Program-made: the position numbers and the translations under genes | Origin: JBGPEQ01 sp050180895 | GTDB taxonomy: Bacteria; Pseudomonadota; Alphaproteobacteria; Dongiales; Dongiaceae | Reading direction: 5' to 3' | Assembly: GCA_050180895.1 (NCBI GenBank) | Contig: JBFXDS010000002.1 | Location: forward strand, 620,001 to 684,000 | DNA length: 64,000 nucleotides | Shown: piece after piece, positions 9,427 to 17,394 of the stretch | Layout of the letters: each line of letters begins with the position of its first letter | How positions within the stretch are numbered: the first letter of the stretch is position 1 | The notes under the pieces: generated by a model | The model's input: the letters and a program-made list of their open reading frames with translations, nothing else | What the model was told of the DNA's origin: nothing | Database searches by the model: none

Positions 9427-9707
9427 TGTTATTATGGGCTTTTCACCCGACTCCCTCATCGTTCTCGCCGTGGCGGGCGGGCCGATCTCTGCCGGTCAGG
9501 CTGTCTTTTATCGACCGGCACGGCGAGGCGCAATGGAGGCCGGACAGACGCGAAAATTGGGGTCGGATTACCGCCGAGGTGCCAGGTAGGGTCAAGCACG
9601 AAAACTCGAAATTCAACCCTATCGTATTTTGCGTACCCGTCCGGTCCGGCAAGTCCAGCTGGAGCGAACGTTTCGAACATTATAGGAACAACTGGCGCAA
9701 AAAGCAA

Positions 9708-9724
9708 GTGATTCCTGTCGCCGG
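9708..9724. repeat. Left 17-bp target site duplication of the IS
   Basis: GTGATTCCTGTCGCCGG directly precedes the TGTCG end of the insertion sequence and recurs exactly at 11103-11119. The identity runs 18 bases if a neighbouring A is counted, but that A fits better as the last base of the right IS end. Confidence 0.75.
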
Positions 9725-9742
9725 TGTCGCTGACAAACGATA

Positions 9743-9762
9743 TGTCCGGTCCTCGTGACACA
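9743..9762 (+). repeat. Left subterminal inverted repeat
   Basis: TGTCCGGTCCTCGTGACACA pairs with the right copy at 11064-11083 with two mismatches. A further TGTCCGG at 9768-9774 in the same orientation suggests a second transposase-binding site. Confidence 0.75.
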
Positions 9763-9805
9763 CGGTCTGTCCGGTTTTGGAATCGCTCCAGGCAAGGGGG
9801 CGAGG

Positions 9806-10992
9806 ATGAAGCGGACAGCGGTGTTGCAAGGGGTACGACAGATGAAGTTCGTGCGGATTTTGAACCGCTGGGAAGGCAAGGAGCTGAGCCAAGCCGAGGC
9901 GGCGGAGATCTTGGGGGTGACCGAGCGGACCTTTCGCCGCTGGCATCAACGCTACGATGAGGAAGGGCCTGCGGGGCTCTTGGACCGGCGTTTGGGCAAG
10001 CCCTCGCCGCGGCGGGTGCCGGAAGACTGGGTCCACCGGGTGGCGCAGCTCTATCGCGATCTCTACCAGGAGTTCTCGGCCAAGCATTTCCACGAGCACC
10101 TGGTGGCGGAATACAACTTCCCCTTCAGCTACAGCTGGACCAAGTGCTTCCTGCACCGGCACCAGCTGCTGCCGGTGGCCCCGAGCAAAGGAGCCCATCG
10201 CAAGAAACGGCCGCGGCGGCCGCTGCCGGGCATGCTGCTGCACCAGGACGGCTCCTCGCATCAGTGGATTCCCGCCATCGACGGCCGCTTCGACCTGATC
10301 GTGACGATGGACGACGCCACCAGCGAGATCTACTCGGCCTTCCTGGTCGAGCAGGAGGGGACGATGAGCAGCTTCGTGGCGTTGCGCGAGGTGGTGGCCA
10401 AGCACGGCCTGTTCTGCGCGCTCTACACCGACCGCGGCAGCCACTACTTCCTCACGCCGGACGCCGGCGGCGCGATCGACGAGGCGGCGCCCACGCAAGT
10501 CGGCCGCGCCTTGGCCCAACTCGGCATCGAACACATCGCAGCCTACTCGCCCGAGGCCCGCGGCCGCTCGGAGCGGATGTTCGGCACGCTCCAGGACCGC
10601 CTGCCCAAGGAGCTCAGGCTCGCCGGCATCGCCACGCTCGCGGCCGCCAATCGCTTCATCGCCGAGGTCTATCTGCCCCAGCACAATGCCCGCTTCGCGG
10701 TCTGCGCCCTGCAGCCCGGCACCGCCTTCGTCTCCGCCGACCGCAGCGCCCCTGGCACGACGTCCTCTGCGTGCAGGACGAGCGCATTGTCGCCAACGAC
10801 AATACCGTGCGCTACGGCAGGCTCACCCTGCAGCTGCCGGAAAGCCCGCTGCGCCGCCACTTCGTCAAAGTCAGGGTCCGCGTCCACCGCTACACCGACG
10901 ACACCCTGGCCATCTTCCACGGGCCGCGCTGCCTGGCGCGTTATCACGCCGACGGCCGGCTGCTCGATCATGCGCAAGCTCAGGCCGCCTAA
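9806..10992 (+). pseudogene. DDE transposase with frameshift
   Basis: The gene starts at ATG 9806 (MKRTAVLQGVRQMKFVRIL) and opens with a helix-turn-helix domain (LSQAEAAEILGVTERTFRRW). An rve-type core follows with D148 (HQDGSSHQW), D209 (YTDRGSHYF) and E256 (RSERMFGTLQDR). After about base 10735 the first frame loses similarity, while the frame one base earlier continues with DVLCVQDERIVANDNTVRY and ends at 10992. The missing base lies around 10735-10757. About 395 residues would be restored by one added base. Either the copy is dead or the assembly dropped a base; no slippery heptamer for programmed frameshifting is visible. Confidence 0.85.
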
Positions 10993-11063
10993 GCCGCTTT
11001 GGCGCCTGACGCCCTGTGGGCAGGGCCAACCACCCCAGCGTGGTCTCAAAAGCGGTCAAATGA

Positions 11064-11083
11064 TGTGTCACAAAGACCGGACA
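11064..11083 (-). repeat. Right subterminal inverted repeat
   Basis: Reverse complement reads TGTCCGGTCTTTGTGACACA, matching the left copy in 18 of 20 positions. It lies 19 bases inside the proposed right end at 11102. Confidence 0.75.
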
Positions 11084-11102
11084 AGTTAACTAGCCCTCGA
11101 CA

Positions 11103-11119
11103 GTGATTCCTGTCGCCGG
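11103..11119. repeat. Right 17-bp target site duplication of the IS
   Basis: Exact copy of 9708-9724, directly after the TGTCG-type right end. Together the two copies mark a single insertion event that has not been followed by recombination. Confidence 0.75.
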
Positions 11120-11149
11120 CCAATGGGGAGGACACGAGTTGGGCGTCGG

Positions 11150-12457
11150 CTATGGGCGCAGTTGGGCGAGGCGCTCCATCTCGCCGGTCGACCAGCAATA
11201 GCGGCCGTCGCCGGTCCTTGCCGGCTGACCCAGCCGCACGTCGACCTTGTTGAGCGTCGCCGATACCGGCCGTGCCAGCGAGACGACGTGAACGGCGTCG
11301 ACGGACGGCGACGTCGGACCGCCCGTCCCGTCGCCCAGGCGCACGACCATCCGGCTGCTTACCCGGTCGGGGCCGTTGCCCGCCGCCGCGGCCGACGACG
11401 GGTTGTTGACGCCGGCCCAATCGCCGCACACGACATAGCGGCCCAAGCCGCCGACGTAGGTGACGACTAGCTCTCCCCGTTCGCGATTGAGGTAGGTCAC
11501 GGCGAAGCGCCGCCGCTCGAACCGCGTCGCCAAGTAGCGCAAGGACGCTGCATTGTCCCTGGCGACCGCGGACTCGACGGGGACCGTCACGGTGCCTGGT
11601 GCCTGCCGCGATGTCGGAGCCGGTGCGACACCCGTCCCGGTGGCGGGAGGCGCGGGTATGTCGACGGGCCGTGGAACAACGGCGACAGACGTACGGGCTG
11701 GCGCCGGTGCTGCAGCAACGACCGGAGGAGCGGTCCGCACGGGTGGCGTCGGCGATGTGGTGACCATCGGCGCCTTGGTCGCAGTCGATGTCCGGGACGT
11801 CGGCGAGGTCGTCGCGACCTTGGCCGCAGACGGCGGGGGCAACGCCGCCGATGTCGCGCCCGCTTGTGGCGTTGTCGCAGTCGATGTTCGTGACGTCGGC
11901 GAGGTCGTCGTCACCTTGGCTGCAGGCGGTGGAGGCGACGTCGTGGGACCCGCCGGCTTCGTCGCCGTCTGCGTTCGCGATGTCGACGAAGTTGTCGTCG
12001 CCGGTGCCTTGGCCGTGGAAGATGCAAGCGGCTGAGTGGCAATCGGCGCGGTGGGCGCCGGCGTCGCGGAATTCGGCGCTGTCGCGACCTTCGGCGGAGA
12101 CGCCTTCGTCGCCGACGACGCTTGCGGCGACGTTGCGGCCGGCGCCGCAGCGACAGCCCTTTTCAGTTTGCCGCAATCGGCACGAGCCGCCGCCGGGCCA
12201 TCGGGCAGGTCATCGCAGACCTTGCGCGCCACCGCCGGCTCCAGCAACTCGACCAGATCGCCTGCCAGATGGCTGGAGCCGAACGCGTCGAAGAATGCCA
12301 GCGCGTCCGCCGGATTCTGCGAGCTGACCGCGCGTTGAAAGGCATCGATCTCCGACTCCTGGGCGGCGGCGCGCGCCCCGAGCGAAAGCAGCGCCGCGGC
12401 GCCGATGCCGAGCGACATCAGGGTTCGACGGCCGGCGGACCTCGTTCTCCATGCCAT
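11150..12457 (-). CDS. Exported low-complexity Pro/Thr/Ala-rich protein
   Basis: 435 residues from ATG 12457, chosen because AAGGAG lies 7 bases upstream and the N-terminus MAWRTRSAGRRTLMSLGIG is a signal sequence ending near ARAAAQ. Residues about 30-105 form a helical domain with two Cys (KVCDDL, RADCGKL). A long Pro/Thr/Ser/Ala linker of about 190 residues with repeats such as TTSPTSRTSTAT follows. The C-terminal 120 residues form a compact domain with GRYVVCGDWAGVNNP and DGRYCWSTGEMERL. I do not recognise the protein. The layout suggests a periplasmic or surface protein whose two small domains are joined by a flexible wall-spanning linker. Confidence 0.75.
   Translation of the reverse strand: MAWRTRSAGRRTLMSLGIGAAALLSLGARAAAQESEIDAFQRAVSSQNPADALAFFDAFGSSHLAGDLVELLEPAVARKVCDDLPDGPAAARADCGKLKRAVAAAPAATSPQASSATKASPPKVATAPNSATPAPTAPIATQPLASSTAKAPATTTSSTSRTQTATKPAGPTTSPPPPAAKVTTTSPTSRTSTATTPQAGATSAALPPPSAAKVATTSPTSRTSTATKAPMVTTSPTPPVRTAPPVVAAAPAPARTSVAVVPRPVDIPAPPATGTGVAPAPTSRQAPGTVTVPVESAVARDNAASLRYLATRFERRRFAVTYLNRERGELVVTYVGGLGRYVVCGDWAGVNNPSSAAAAGNGPDRVSSRMVVRLGDGTGGPTSPSVDAVHVVSLARPVSATLNKVDVRLGQPARTGDGRYCWSTGEMERLAQLRP
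11778..12000. repeat. Three-copy coding repeat in the linker
   Basis: A block reading GTCGCAGTCGATGT..G.GACG at 11778, 11874 and, degraded, 11961 repeats at spacings of 96 and 87 bases. It encodes the TTSPTSRTSTAT-type units of the linker. Such repeats can expand or contract by slippage. Confidence 0.6.
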
Positions 12458-12574
12458 GGCTGCGCTCCTTGCGGTACGACGATCCTCCCGGTCGCCGCCT
12501 GTCCGACTGAATTCTTTTCGTGCGTCCCCTCGTGGAAGGGTACGCACGGCGCGGATCGAGTTCAATTGAGCGGG

Positions 12575-12622
12575 TGTGACAACATACTGATCAATTGTGG
12601 CAACAAGCTGGCACATGCCAGC
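12575..12622. promoter_or_regulatory. Paired TGTGRCAACA boxes and a short inverted repeat
   Basis: Two related boxes, TGTGACAACA (12575) and TTGTGGCAACA (12595), lie 20 bases apart, about two helical turns if centres are compared. They are followed by the inverted repeat GCTGGCA-CA-TGCCAGC (12607-12622). The region is upstream of the exported-protein gene and just past the stop of the reductase gene, so it could be an operator for the first or a weak terminator for the second. Confidence 0.3.
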
Positions 12623-12661
12623 AGGCATGACCGCGGCGGCGTGGCACGAGAGCGGCCGCGA

Positions 12662-14716
12662 TCAGACGCGCAGCGCCTTGTTCCCGGCCGGGCGCAGGCG
12701 CGCCTCGATCTCGCGGCCGATGCGATCGCCTTCGACGATCGCCTGCTGCAGGAAGCGCGGCGCCGCGCAGTCGCCGATGCGGACCACCGGCAGGCGTCCC
12801 CGCAGCGCGCGATAGAGGCCGTCGTTGGATCGGCGGCCGATGGCCAGGACGACGGTGTCGACATCGTTCATCGCCTGCTCGTCCCCGCTGTGCACATCCA
12901 CCAGCGTCACGGCGTGGTCGGCGATCGCCTTGATGTCGGTGTTGGCGAGGATGCGCATCGCCCCGTTGCGGCGCACGCGCTGATAGAACAGCGCCGCGTT
13001 GCTGGGCTCGAGATCGACGCCGGCGAGCGGCATCGGCGTCACGAAGATCACCTCGTGGCCGCGGCCGAGCAGATACTCGGCCGTGCCGCAGGATTCCCAG
13101 TGGCCATTGCGATCGAGCAGAAGGACACGACGTCCGACCGCCATTTGTCCGCCGAACACGTCATCGACGGAGAGCAGATTGTCCTGGTCGAGGCCGGGAA
13201 CGAGACCGCCCATGGAGGCATACATTCCGGCCGTGGCGATGGGCGCATTGGCGCCGTCGGGCACGGCGCGACCGGGCAGATAGGGCCGCGAGCCGGTCGC
13301 GGTGACCACCGCATCCGGCCGCAGCGCGGCGACCCCTTCCGGATCGGCGGCGACGTCCAGGCGGACCTCCACGCCGATCTTGCCGATTTGGGTAATCAGA
13401 TAGCGGGTGGCGTCACCGATCTCCGCGTGGTGAGGCTGGCGCGCGGCGAGATTGATGAGGCCGCCCAACTCGGCCGCGCGCTCGAACAGAGTCACCCGAT
13501 GGCCGCGCCGGGCCAGGGTCTCCGCCGCCGCCAGGCCGGCCGGGCCGCCGCCGGCAACCACGACCTTGAGCGGGCGCACCGCGGGCACCAGCGGCCCGAC
13601 CTCGCGCTCGCGTCCGGCCACGGGATTGTGCACGCAGCGCACCGGGTTCTCCTGCATCACCTGGTAGATGCAGGCGTCGTTACAGGCGATGCAGGGGCGG
13701 ATGTCGTCGAGCCGGCCCTGCGCCACCTTGTTGGGCGTGTCCGGATCGGCGATGAGCTGGCGGGCCATGCCGATCAGATCGGCCTCACGATCGCGCAGGA
13801 TCCGCTCGGCCGCCGCCGGATTCTTGATCCGCCCGAAGGCGATCACCGGCTGCGGCACGGCCTGCTTGAGCCGGGCGTTGAGCTCATTGAAGGCGAGCTG
13901 CGGCACGGCGGCCGGCGGAATCTCCATCCAGAAGCTGCTGAAGGAGCCGGCGTCGCAGTCGAAGAAATCGACATCGCCGCCGGCGGCGAGCGCCTTCGCC
14001 ACCTCGAGCCCGTAGTCGAGATCGTAGCCGAAGGGCGTGTACTCATGCAGGCAGATGCGCACGCCGAGCGGCGTGTCGCGGCCGACCGCGTCCTTGATGG
14101 CGCGCAGCACCTCGAGCGGCAGCCGCATGCGGTTCTCGAACGATCCGCCGTATGCGTCCTCGCGGCGGTTGAAGAACGGCGAGACGAAGCTGCGCAGCAA
14201 CCCGTCATGGGCGACCTTGATCTCGATGCCATCGAACCCGGCGGCGCGGAGGTTGCGCGCGGACAGGGCGAAGCCCTCGATCACGGTCGCGATCTCGTCC
14301 GGCCCCATCTCCAGCGTGTTGTAGCGCGAATAGGGCTCCGGCATCTGCGAGGGCGCCCACAGCACCATCGGATGCCGGAACAGGGTCGTGTGGCCGCCAT
14401 GGGTGAGCTGCGCGAACATCCGGGCGCCGTGGCGATGTACCTCCTCGACGATGCGCCGGTAGGCGGGGATCGCTTCGGGATCCCAGGCGCGCCCGAAGCG
14501 CGGCGACATCTGCCCGGTGGGATGGATGGCTTGGCTGCCGGTGATGATGAGGCCGGCGCCGCCTTCGGCGCGGGCGCCGTAGTAGGCGACCTGCTCGTCG
14601 GTCGGCATCCCGCCCCAGCGTTCGAGGGCGGTGAAGTGCGGCAGCATGACGAAGCGGTTGCGCAGCTCGACATCGCGGATGCGGAACGGGCTGAGGAGGA
14701 GCGAGGATGGCGTCAT
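12662..14716 (-). CDS. Fe-S/FMN/FAD oxidoreductase of the old yellow enzyme family
   Basis: 684 residues with the three-part layout of 2,4-dienoyl-CoA reductase and trimethylamine dehydrogenase. Residues 1-335 form an FMN TIM barrel (RNRFVMLPHFTALE, AQLTHGGHT). A 4Fe-4S site follows with C342, C345, C349 and C361. From residue 385 there is a dinucleotide-binding domain with GGGPAG at 389-394. The enzyme could demethylate a methylated amine (as trimethylamine, dimethylamine or N-methylproline dehydrogenases do) or reduce enoyl compounds. The quaternary-amine theme of the region favours the former, but no residue I can see decides it. The start ATG at 14716 gives the family-typical LLLSPFRIRDVELRNR. 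Confidence 0.85.
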   Translation of the reverse strand: MTPSSLLLSPFRIRDVELRNRFVMLPHFTALERWGGMPTDEQVAYYGARAEGGAGLIITGSQAIHPTGQMSPRFGRAWDPEAIPAYRRIVEEVHRHGARMFAQLTHGGHTTLFRHPMVLWAPSQMPEPYSRYNTLEMGPDEIATVIEGFALSARNLRAAGFDGIEIKVAHDGLLRSFVSPFFNRREDAYGGSFENRMRLPLEVLRAIKDAVGRDTPLGVRICLHEYTPFGYDLDYGLEVAKALAAGGDVDFFDCDAGSFSSFWMEIPPAAVPQLAFNELNARLKQAVPQPVIAFGRIKNPAAAERILRDREADLIGMARQLIADPDTPNKVAQGRLDDIRPCIACNDACIYQVMQENPVRCVHNPVAGREREVGPLVPAVRPLKVVVAGGGPAGLAAAETLARRGHRVTLFERAAELGGLINLAARQPHHAEIGDATRYLITQIGKIGVEVRLDVAADPEGVAALRPDAVVTATGSRPYLPGRAVPDGANAPIATAGMYASMGGLVPGLDQDNLLSVDDVFGGQMAVGRRVLLLDRNGHWESCGTAEYLLGRGHEVIFVTPMPLAGVDLEPSNAALFYQRVRRNGAMRILANTDIKAIADHAVTLVDVHSGDEQAMNDVDTVVLAIGRRSNDGLYRALRGRLPVVRIGDCAAPRFLQQAIVEGDRIGREIEARLRPAGNKALRV

Positions 14717-14730
14717 CTCGAGTCCCTAAG

Positions 14731-14742
14731 ATAGTATACAAC
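14731..14742 (-). promoter_or_regulatory. Possible GntR-type half operator
   Basis: On the minus strand this reads GTTGTATACTAT, 15 bases upstream of the reductase start. The first nine bases resemble the half-site of the perfect palindrome at 63441-63458. The second half is not conserved, so this is a weak match. Confidence 0.3.
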
Positions 14743-14768
14743 GCATCATGTCGTCAGGCATGGCCAGC

Positions 14769-14853
14769 GTGCGTCCTTCGACAGGCTCAGGATGAGGGAA
14801 AGCCTTCGTGGCACAAAGAAAGATCCTCATCCTGAGCCTGTCGAAGGACGCAC
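14769..14853. repeat. Dispersed palindromic repeat, copy 1
   Basis: An 85-base hairpin: 29-base arms GTGCGTCCTTCGACAGGCTC(AGGATGAGG) and its complement around a 27-base loop. The same arms recur at 15882-15964. The arm core TCCTTCGACAGGCTCAGGA is a repeat I know to be very common in many alphaproteobacterial genomes; here it lies 3' of the isomerase-like gene. Confidence 0.85.
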
Positions 14854-14919
14854 GGTGTTGATCCAATCCACCGGGGACACGCACGCACACCCACACAGGT
14901 GGGGCCGAACGTGCGGGTA

Positions 14920-15762
14920 TCAGCCGGGTCGCGCGCAGCGCTTGACGGCGTCGTCCAGGTAGCGGCGGCTGATCTCGGCGGCGCGCTTCGGGTCGGGGTG
15001 GGAATCGAGCTCCACCGTCACCCAGCCTTTGTAGCCGATCTCGATCAGGGCGCGCACGACGCCGTCCATGTCGAGCTCGCCCTCGCCGAGCGGCGTGAAG
15101 GCGAAGGGCTTGCGCCGGAGATCCTTGAGATGGACGTAGTGGATGCGCGCGGCATGGGCGCGGATCAGTCTTGCTGGATCGCCGCCGGCGGCGGCAAGAT
15201 GCGCGGTGTCCGGACAGAAATGGATGCGCGTCATGGCGAAGATGCGGTCGACCTGCTCGGGACCCTCGACGATCGTGGTGAGGTGGGGATGGAAATGGGC
15301 GGCGAGACCGTTGCGCTCGGCGATCGCCGCGACATCGTCCAAGGCGCCGGCGAGCCGCTTGTAGTCGTCGTCGCGGACGGCACCGGCGCGCTTCGCGCCG
15401 CCGCCGACGACCAGATGCTCGGCGCCGAGCTCGGCCGCCAATCGGGCCGCACGCTCGACCCGCCACAGCTCCTCGGGCAAAATTTCCGGGAAGATGAAGT
15501 TGCCGCCGCTGTAGACGGCGAGCAGCTTCACGCCGGCCGCATCGAGCGCCGCCCTGAGGCGGCCGGGATTCTCCGCATAGTCGATGAGATTGCCGTCGAA
15601 CAGCTCGACGCCCTCGTAGCCGGCGGCGGCGATCTCCGCCACCGCCCGCTCCATGTCGCCGAAGGTGCGGTAGAACAGGTCCTTGATCGAGGTGACGCCG
15701 ACCGCATCGCCGCCGAGCGCGCCCCAGCAGTTGGCCTGGTATCCCAGCTTCGATCCGATCAT
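14920..15762 (-). CDS. Sugar phosphate isomerase/epimerase family TIM barrel
   Basis: 280 residues of the AP-endonuclease-2-like TIM barrel family (IolE, IolI, xylose isomerase-like). Barrel landmarks include YEGVELFDGNL, AEHLVVGGGAKR, LAAHFHPHLTTI, IHFCPDTAHLAAAGGDP, IHYVHLKDL and a closing VTVELDSHPDP; the Glu, Asp and His residues in these would bind the metal. Members isomerise, epimerise or dehydrate keto-inositols and sugars. The N-terminus GYQANCWGALGGDAVG is close to the inosose dehydratase pattern, but no inositol genes are near. It is flanked on both sides by copies of one palindromic repeat and appears to be a single-gene transcription unit. Confidence 0.8.
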   Translation of the reverse strand: MIGSKLGYQANCWGALGGDAVGVTSIKDLFYRTFGDMERAVAEIAAAGYEGVELFDGNLIDYAENPGRLRAALDAAGVKLLAVYSGGNFIFPEILPEELWRVERAARLAAELGAEHLVVGGGAKRAGAVRDDDYKRLAGALDDVAAIAERNGLAAHFHPHLTTIVEGPEQVDRIFAMTRIHFCPDTAHLAAAGGDPARLIRAHAARIHYVHLKDLRRKPFAFTPLGEGELDMDGVVRALIEIGYKGWVTVELDSHPDPKRAAEISRRYLDDAVKRCARPG

Positions 15763-15881
15763 CCGTTCGCTCGCCGCTTACGTGACGCCAATGTTATAAA
15801 GAATAGCGGACGCCGATGGCTAGTCTGGTGCAGCGATTCCGTGAAGCCTGGTGCTTGCTGCGGGTGCATTGGATCGGCGCC

Positions 15882-15964
15882 GTGCGTCCTTCGACAGGCT
15901 CAGGATGAGGCGTGTTCTTCGTGCCACCAGGATTCCCTCATCCTGAACCTGTCGAAGGATGCAC
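15882..15964. repeat. Dispersed palindromic repeat, copy 2
   Basis: An 83-base hairpin with the same arms as 14769-14853; the right arm differs by CCTGAACCTG in place of CCTGAGCCTG and GGATGCAC in place of GGACGCAC. It fills part of the 306-base gap between the isomerase-like gene and the divergent amidohydrolase. I saw nothing else convincing in that gap. Confidence 0.85.
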
Positions 15965-16068
15965 CCTGGTGATGCAAGCGATACACCCGAGATCCCGGCG
16001 TCCGATTGCCGGGCGCGGCGGAGAGGGTTAGGCTGGTCCCGCAAGTCCGACCCGGACGGGAGGCGGCG

Positions 16069-17364
16069 ATGGAACGGATCCTCTTCACCAACGTCAGCGT
16101 CATCGACGGCGTGGCGGCGGCGCCCTACCCCGCCGACGTGCTGGTCGAGGGGGAGCGGATCGCGGCGGTGGCGGTCGCGCCCAAGCGGCTTTCGGCCGCG
16201 GGCGCGCAGGTGATCGACGGCGGCGGCGCCACGCTGATGCCGGGGCTGGTCGAGGCGCACGCGCATCTGAGCTTCTGCAACAACAAGGAGCTGCAGGAGT
16301 TCGCCCAGATCCCGGTCGAGGAACATGTCATCGCCTGCATCGAGAACGCCAAGCTGCTGCTCGACCAGGGGTTCACGAGCTGCTTCAGCGCCGCCGCGGC
16401 CAAGCCGCGGCTCGACGTGGTGCTGAAGCGGGCGATCGAGGCGGGGCGGGTGCCGGGGCCGCGTCTGAAGGCGGCGACGCAGGAGATGACGCCGTCGGGC
16501 AATCTCGGCGACCTCGACACGATGGAGGTGGCGCTGCCGCCGAACGTACGCTTCACGGTGACCTGCGACTCGCCGGATGCGTTCCGCCGCGCCTGCCGGG
16601 TGGCGGCGCGCGAGGGCGTCGACGTGTTCAAGGTCAACGTCTCCGGCGACCGCGGATTCGAGGAATGGGGCGCGGGATCGGAATCGACGGTCATCACCGA
16701 CGAGGAGCTGGCGGCGGTGGTTCAGGTCGCGCGCGCCCGCGGCAAGGCGGTGGCGGCGCATGCGGTGAGCGCAGGCTCGGTGAAGATGTGCCTGCGCCAG
16801 GGAGTCGACGTGATCTACCACGCGGCGTTCTGCGACGGCGAGGCGATGGACCTGCTGGAGGCGGCGAAGGCGCGCGTGTTCGTCGCGCCGACCGTGGGGT
16901 TTCCCTACACGCTGGTGCATGAGGCCGGACGCTACGGCGTGACCTTCGACGCGGCGACGCAGGCGCGCAACGAGCGCGAGCTGGCCGCGATCATCGCCGG
17001 GGCGTCGGAGATGCGCCGGCGCGGCATCCGCGTGCTGCCCGGCGGCGACTACGGGCTGTTCTGCAACCCGCAGGGCACCAATGCGCGCGACCTCGCGCAT
17101 TTCGTCGATCTCCTGGGCTTCACGCCGATGCAGGCGATCCAGGCGGCGACGCGGCTCGGCGGGCAGCTCATGGGGCGGCCGGAGGATCTCGGCTGCGTCG
17201 CGGCCGGCCATCTCGCCGACCTGCTGCTGGTCGACGGCGATCCGCTGGCGGACATCCGCATCCTGCAGGACGCCGGCAAGCTCGCCGCGATCATGAAGGG
17301 CGGCCGCTTCCACAAGCCGCCGCCGGCGTCATGGGCGCAGCGGCGGCCGCAAGCCGCGGAGTAG
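16069..17364 (+). CDS. Amidohydrolase (metal-dependent, HxH type), copy A
   Basis: 431 residues from ATG 16069, with GGGAGGCGGCG just upstream; this gives the classical start MERILFTNVSVIDG, whereas the earlier ATG at 16006 adds unrelated sequence. The metal site is visible as H64 and H66 (VEAHAHLSF), the lysine in DVFKVNVSG, later His in VAAHAVS and IYHAAF, and the Asp in LPGGDYG. The small beta-sandwich at both termini ends with DLLLVDGDPLADIRIL. This subgroup of amidohydrolases includes Xaa-Pro and Xaa-Arg dipeptidases and imidazolonepropionase-like enzymes. The cytosolic location and hydrolysis of a C-N bond are family knowledge; the substrate is unknown. Confidence 0.85.
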   Translation: MERILFTNVSVIDGVAAAPYPADVLVEGERIAAVAVAPKRLSAAGAQVIDGGGATLMPGLVEAHAHLSFCNNKELQEFAQIPVEEHVIACIENAKLLLDQGFTSCFSAAAAKPRLDVVLKRAIEAGRVPGPRLKAATQEMTPSGNLGDLDTMEVALPPNVRFTVTCDSPDAFRRACRVAAREGVDVFKVNVSGDRGFEEWGAGSESTVITDEELAAVVQVARARGKAVAAHAVSAGSVKMCLRQGVDVIYHAAFCDGEAMDLLEAAKARVFVAPTVGFPYTLVHEAGRYGVTFDAATQARNERELAAIIAGASEMRRRGIRVLPGGDYGLFCNPQGTNARDLAHFVDLLGFTPMQAIQAATRLGGQLMGRPEDLGCVAAGHLADLLLVDGDPLADIRILQDAGKLAAIMKGGRFHKPPPASWAQRRPQAAE

Positions 17365-17369
17365 TCTGC

Positions 17370-17390
17370 GCCGCGGCGTCCCGCCGCGGC
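17370..17390. terminator. GC hairpin between convergent genes
   Basis: A perfect 9-bp stem GCCGCGGCG / CGCCGCGGC with a 3-base loop fills the 30 bases between two convergent stop codons. There is no T-run, so it may act as a bidirectional stem rather than a textbook terminator. Confidence 0.4.
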
Positions 17391-17394
17391 CCGT

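Larger units (their letters stand above)
9725..11102. mobile_element. ISNCY/IS1202-like insertion sequence
   Basis: 1378-base element. Both ends begin TGTCG when read inward, and each carries a subterminal repeat TGTCCGGTC..GTGACACA (18 of 20 matches) 18 or 19 bases in. It is flanked by an exact 17-bp duplication. It contains one broken DDE transposase gene. Long target duplications are known from IS1202-related elements, in particular the ISTde1-like group with roughly 15-18 bases; that assignment is from memory of the family and should be treated as probable. The element sits in the intergenic space between a CocE hydrolase and an exported low-complexity protein and disrupts no gene I can recognise. 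Confidence 0.8.

Noticed and set aside
10735..10760. Programmed -1 frameshifting of the transposase
   Set aside because: No slippery heptamer or downstream structure was evident; a lost base is simpler.
9707..11119. An 18-bp rather than 17-bp target duplication
   Set aside because: Counting the extra A inside the duplication would leave the two IS ends unlike (TGTCG versus GTCGA); 17 bp gives matching TGTCG ends.
11778..12000. CRISPR-like spaced repeats
   Set aside because: Only three degraded copies at unequal spacing, fully inside a coding linker.
12122..14734. A plus-strand open frame of 870 codons opposite the reductase gene
   Set aside because: Composition is that of a GC-rich antisense frame; the minus strand encodes a full Fe-S/FMN/FAD enzyme.
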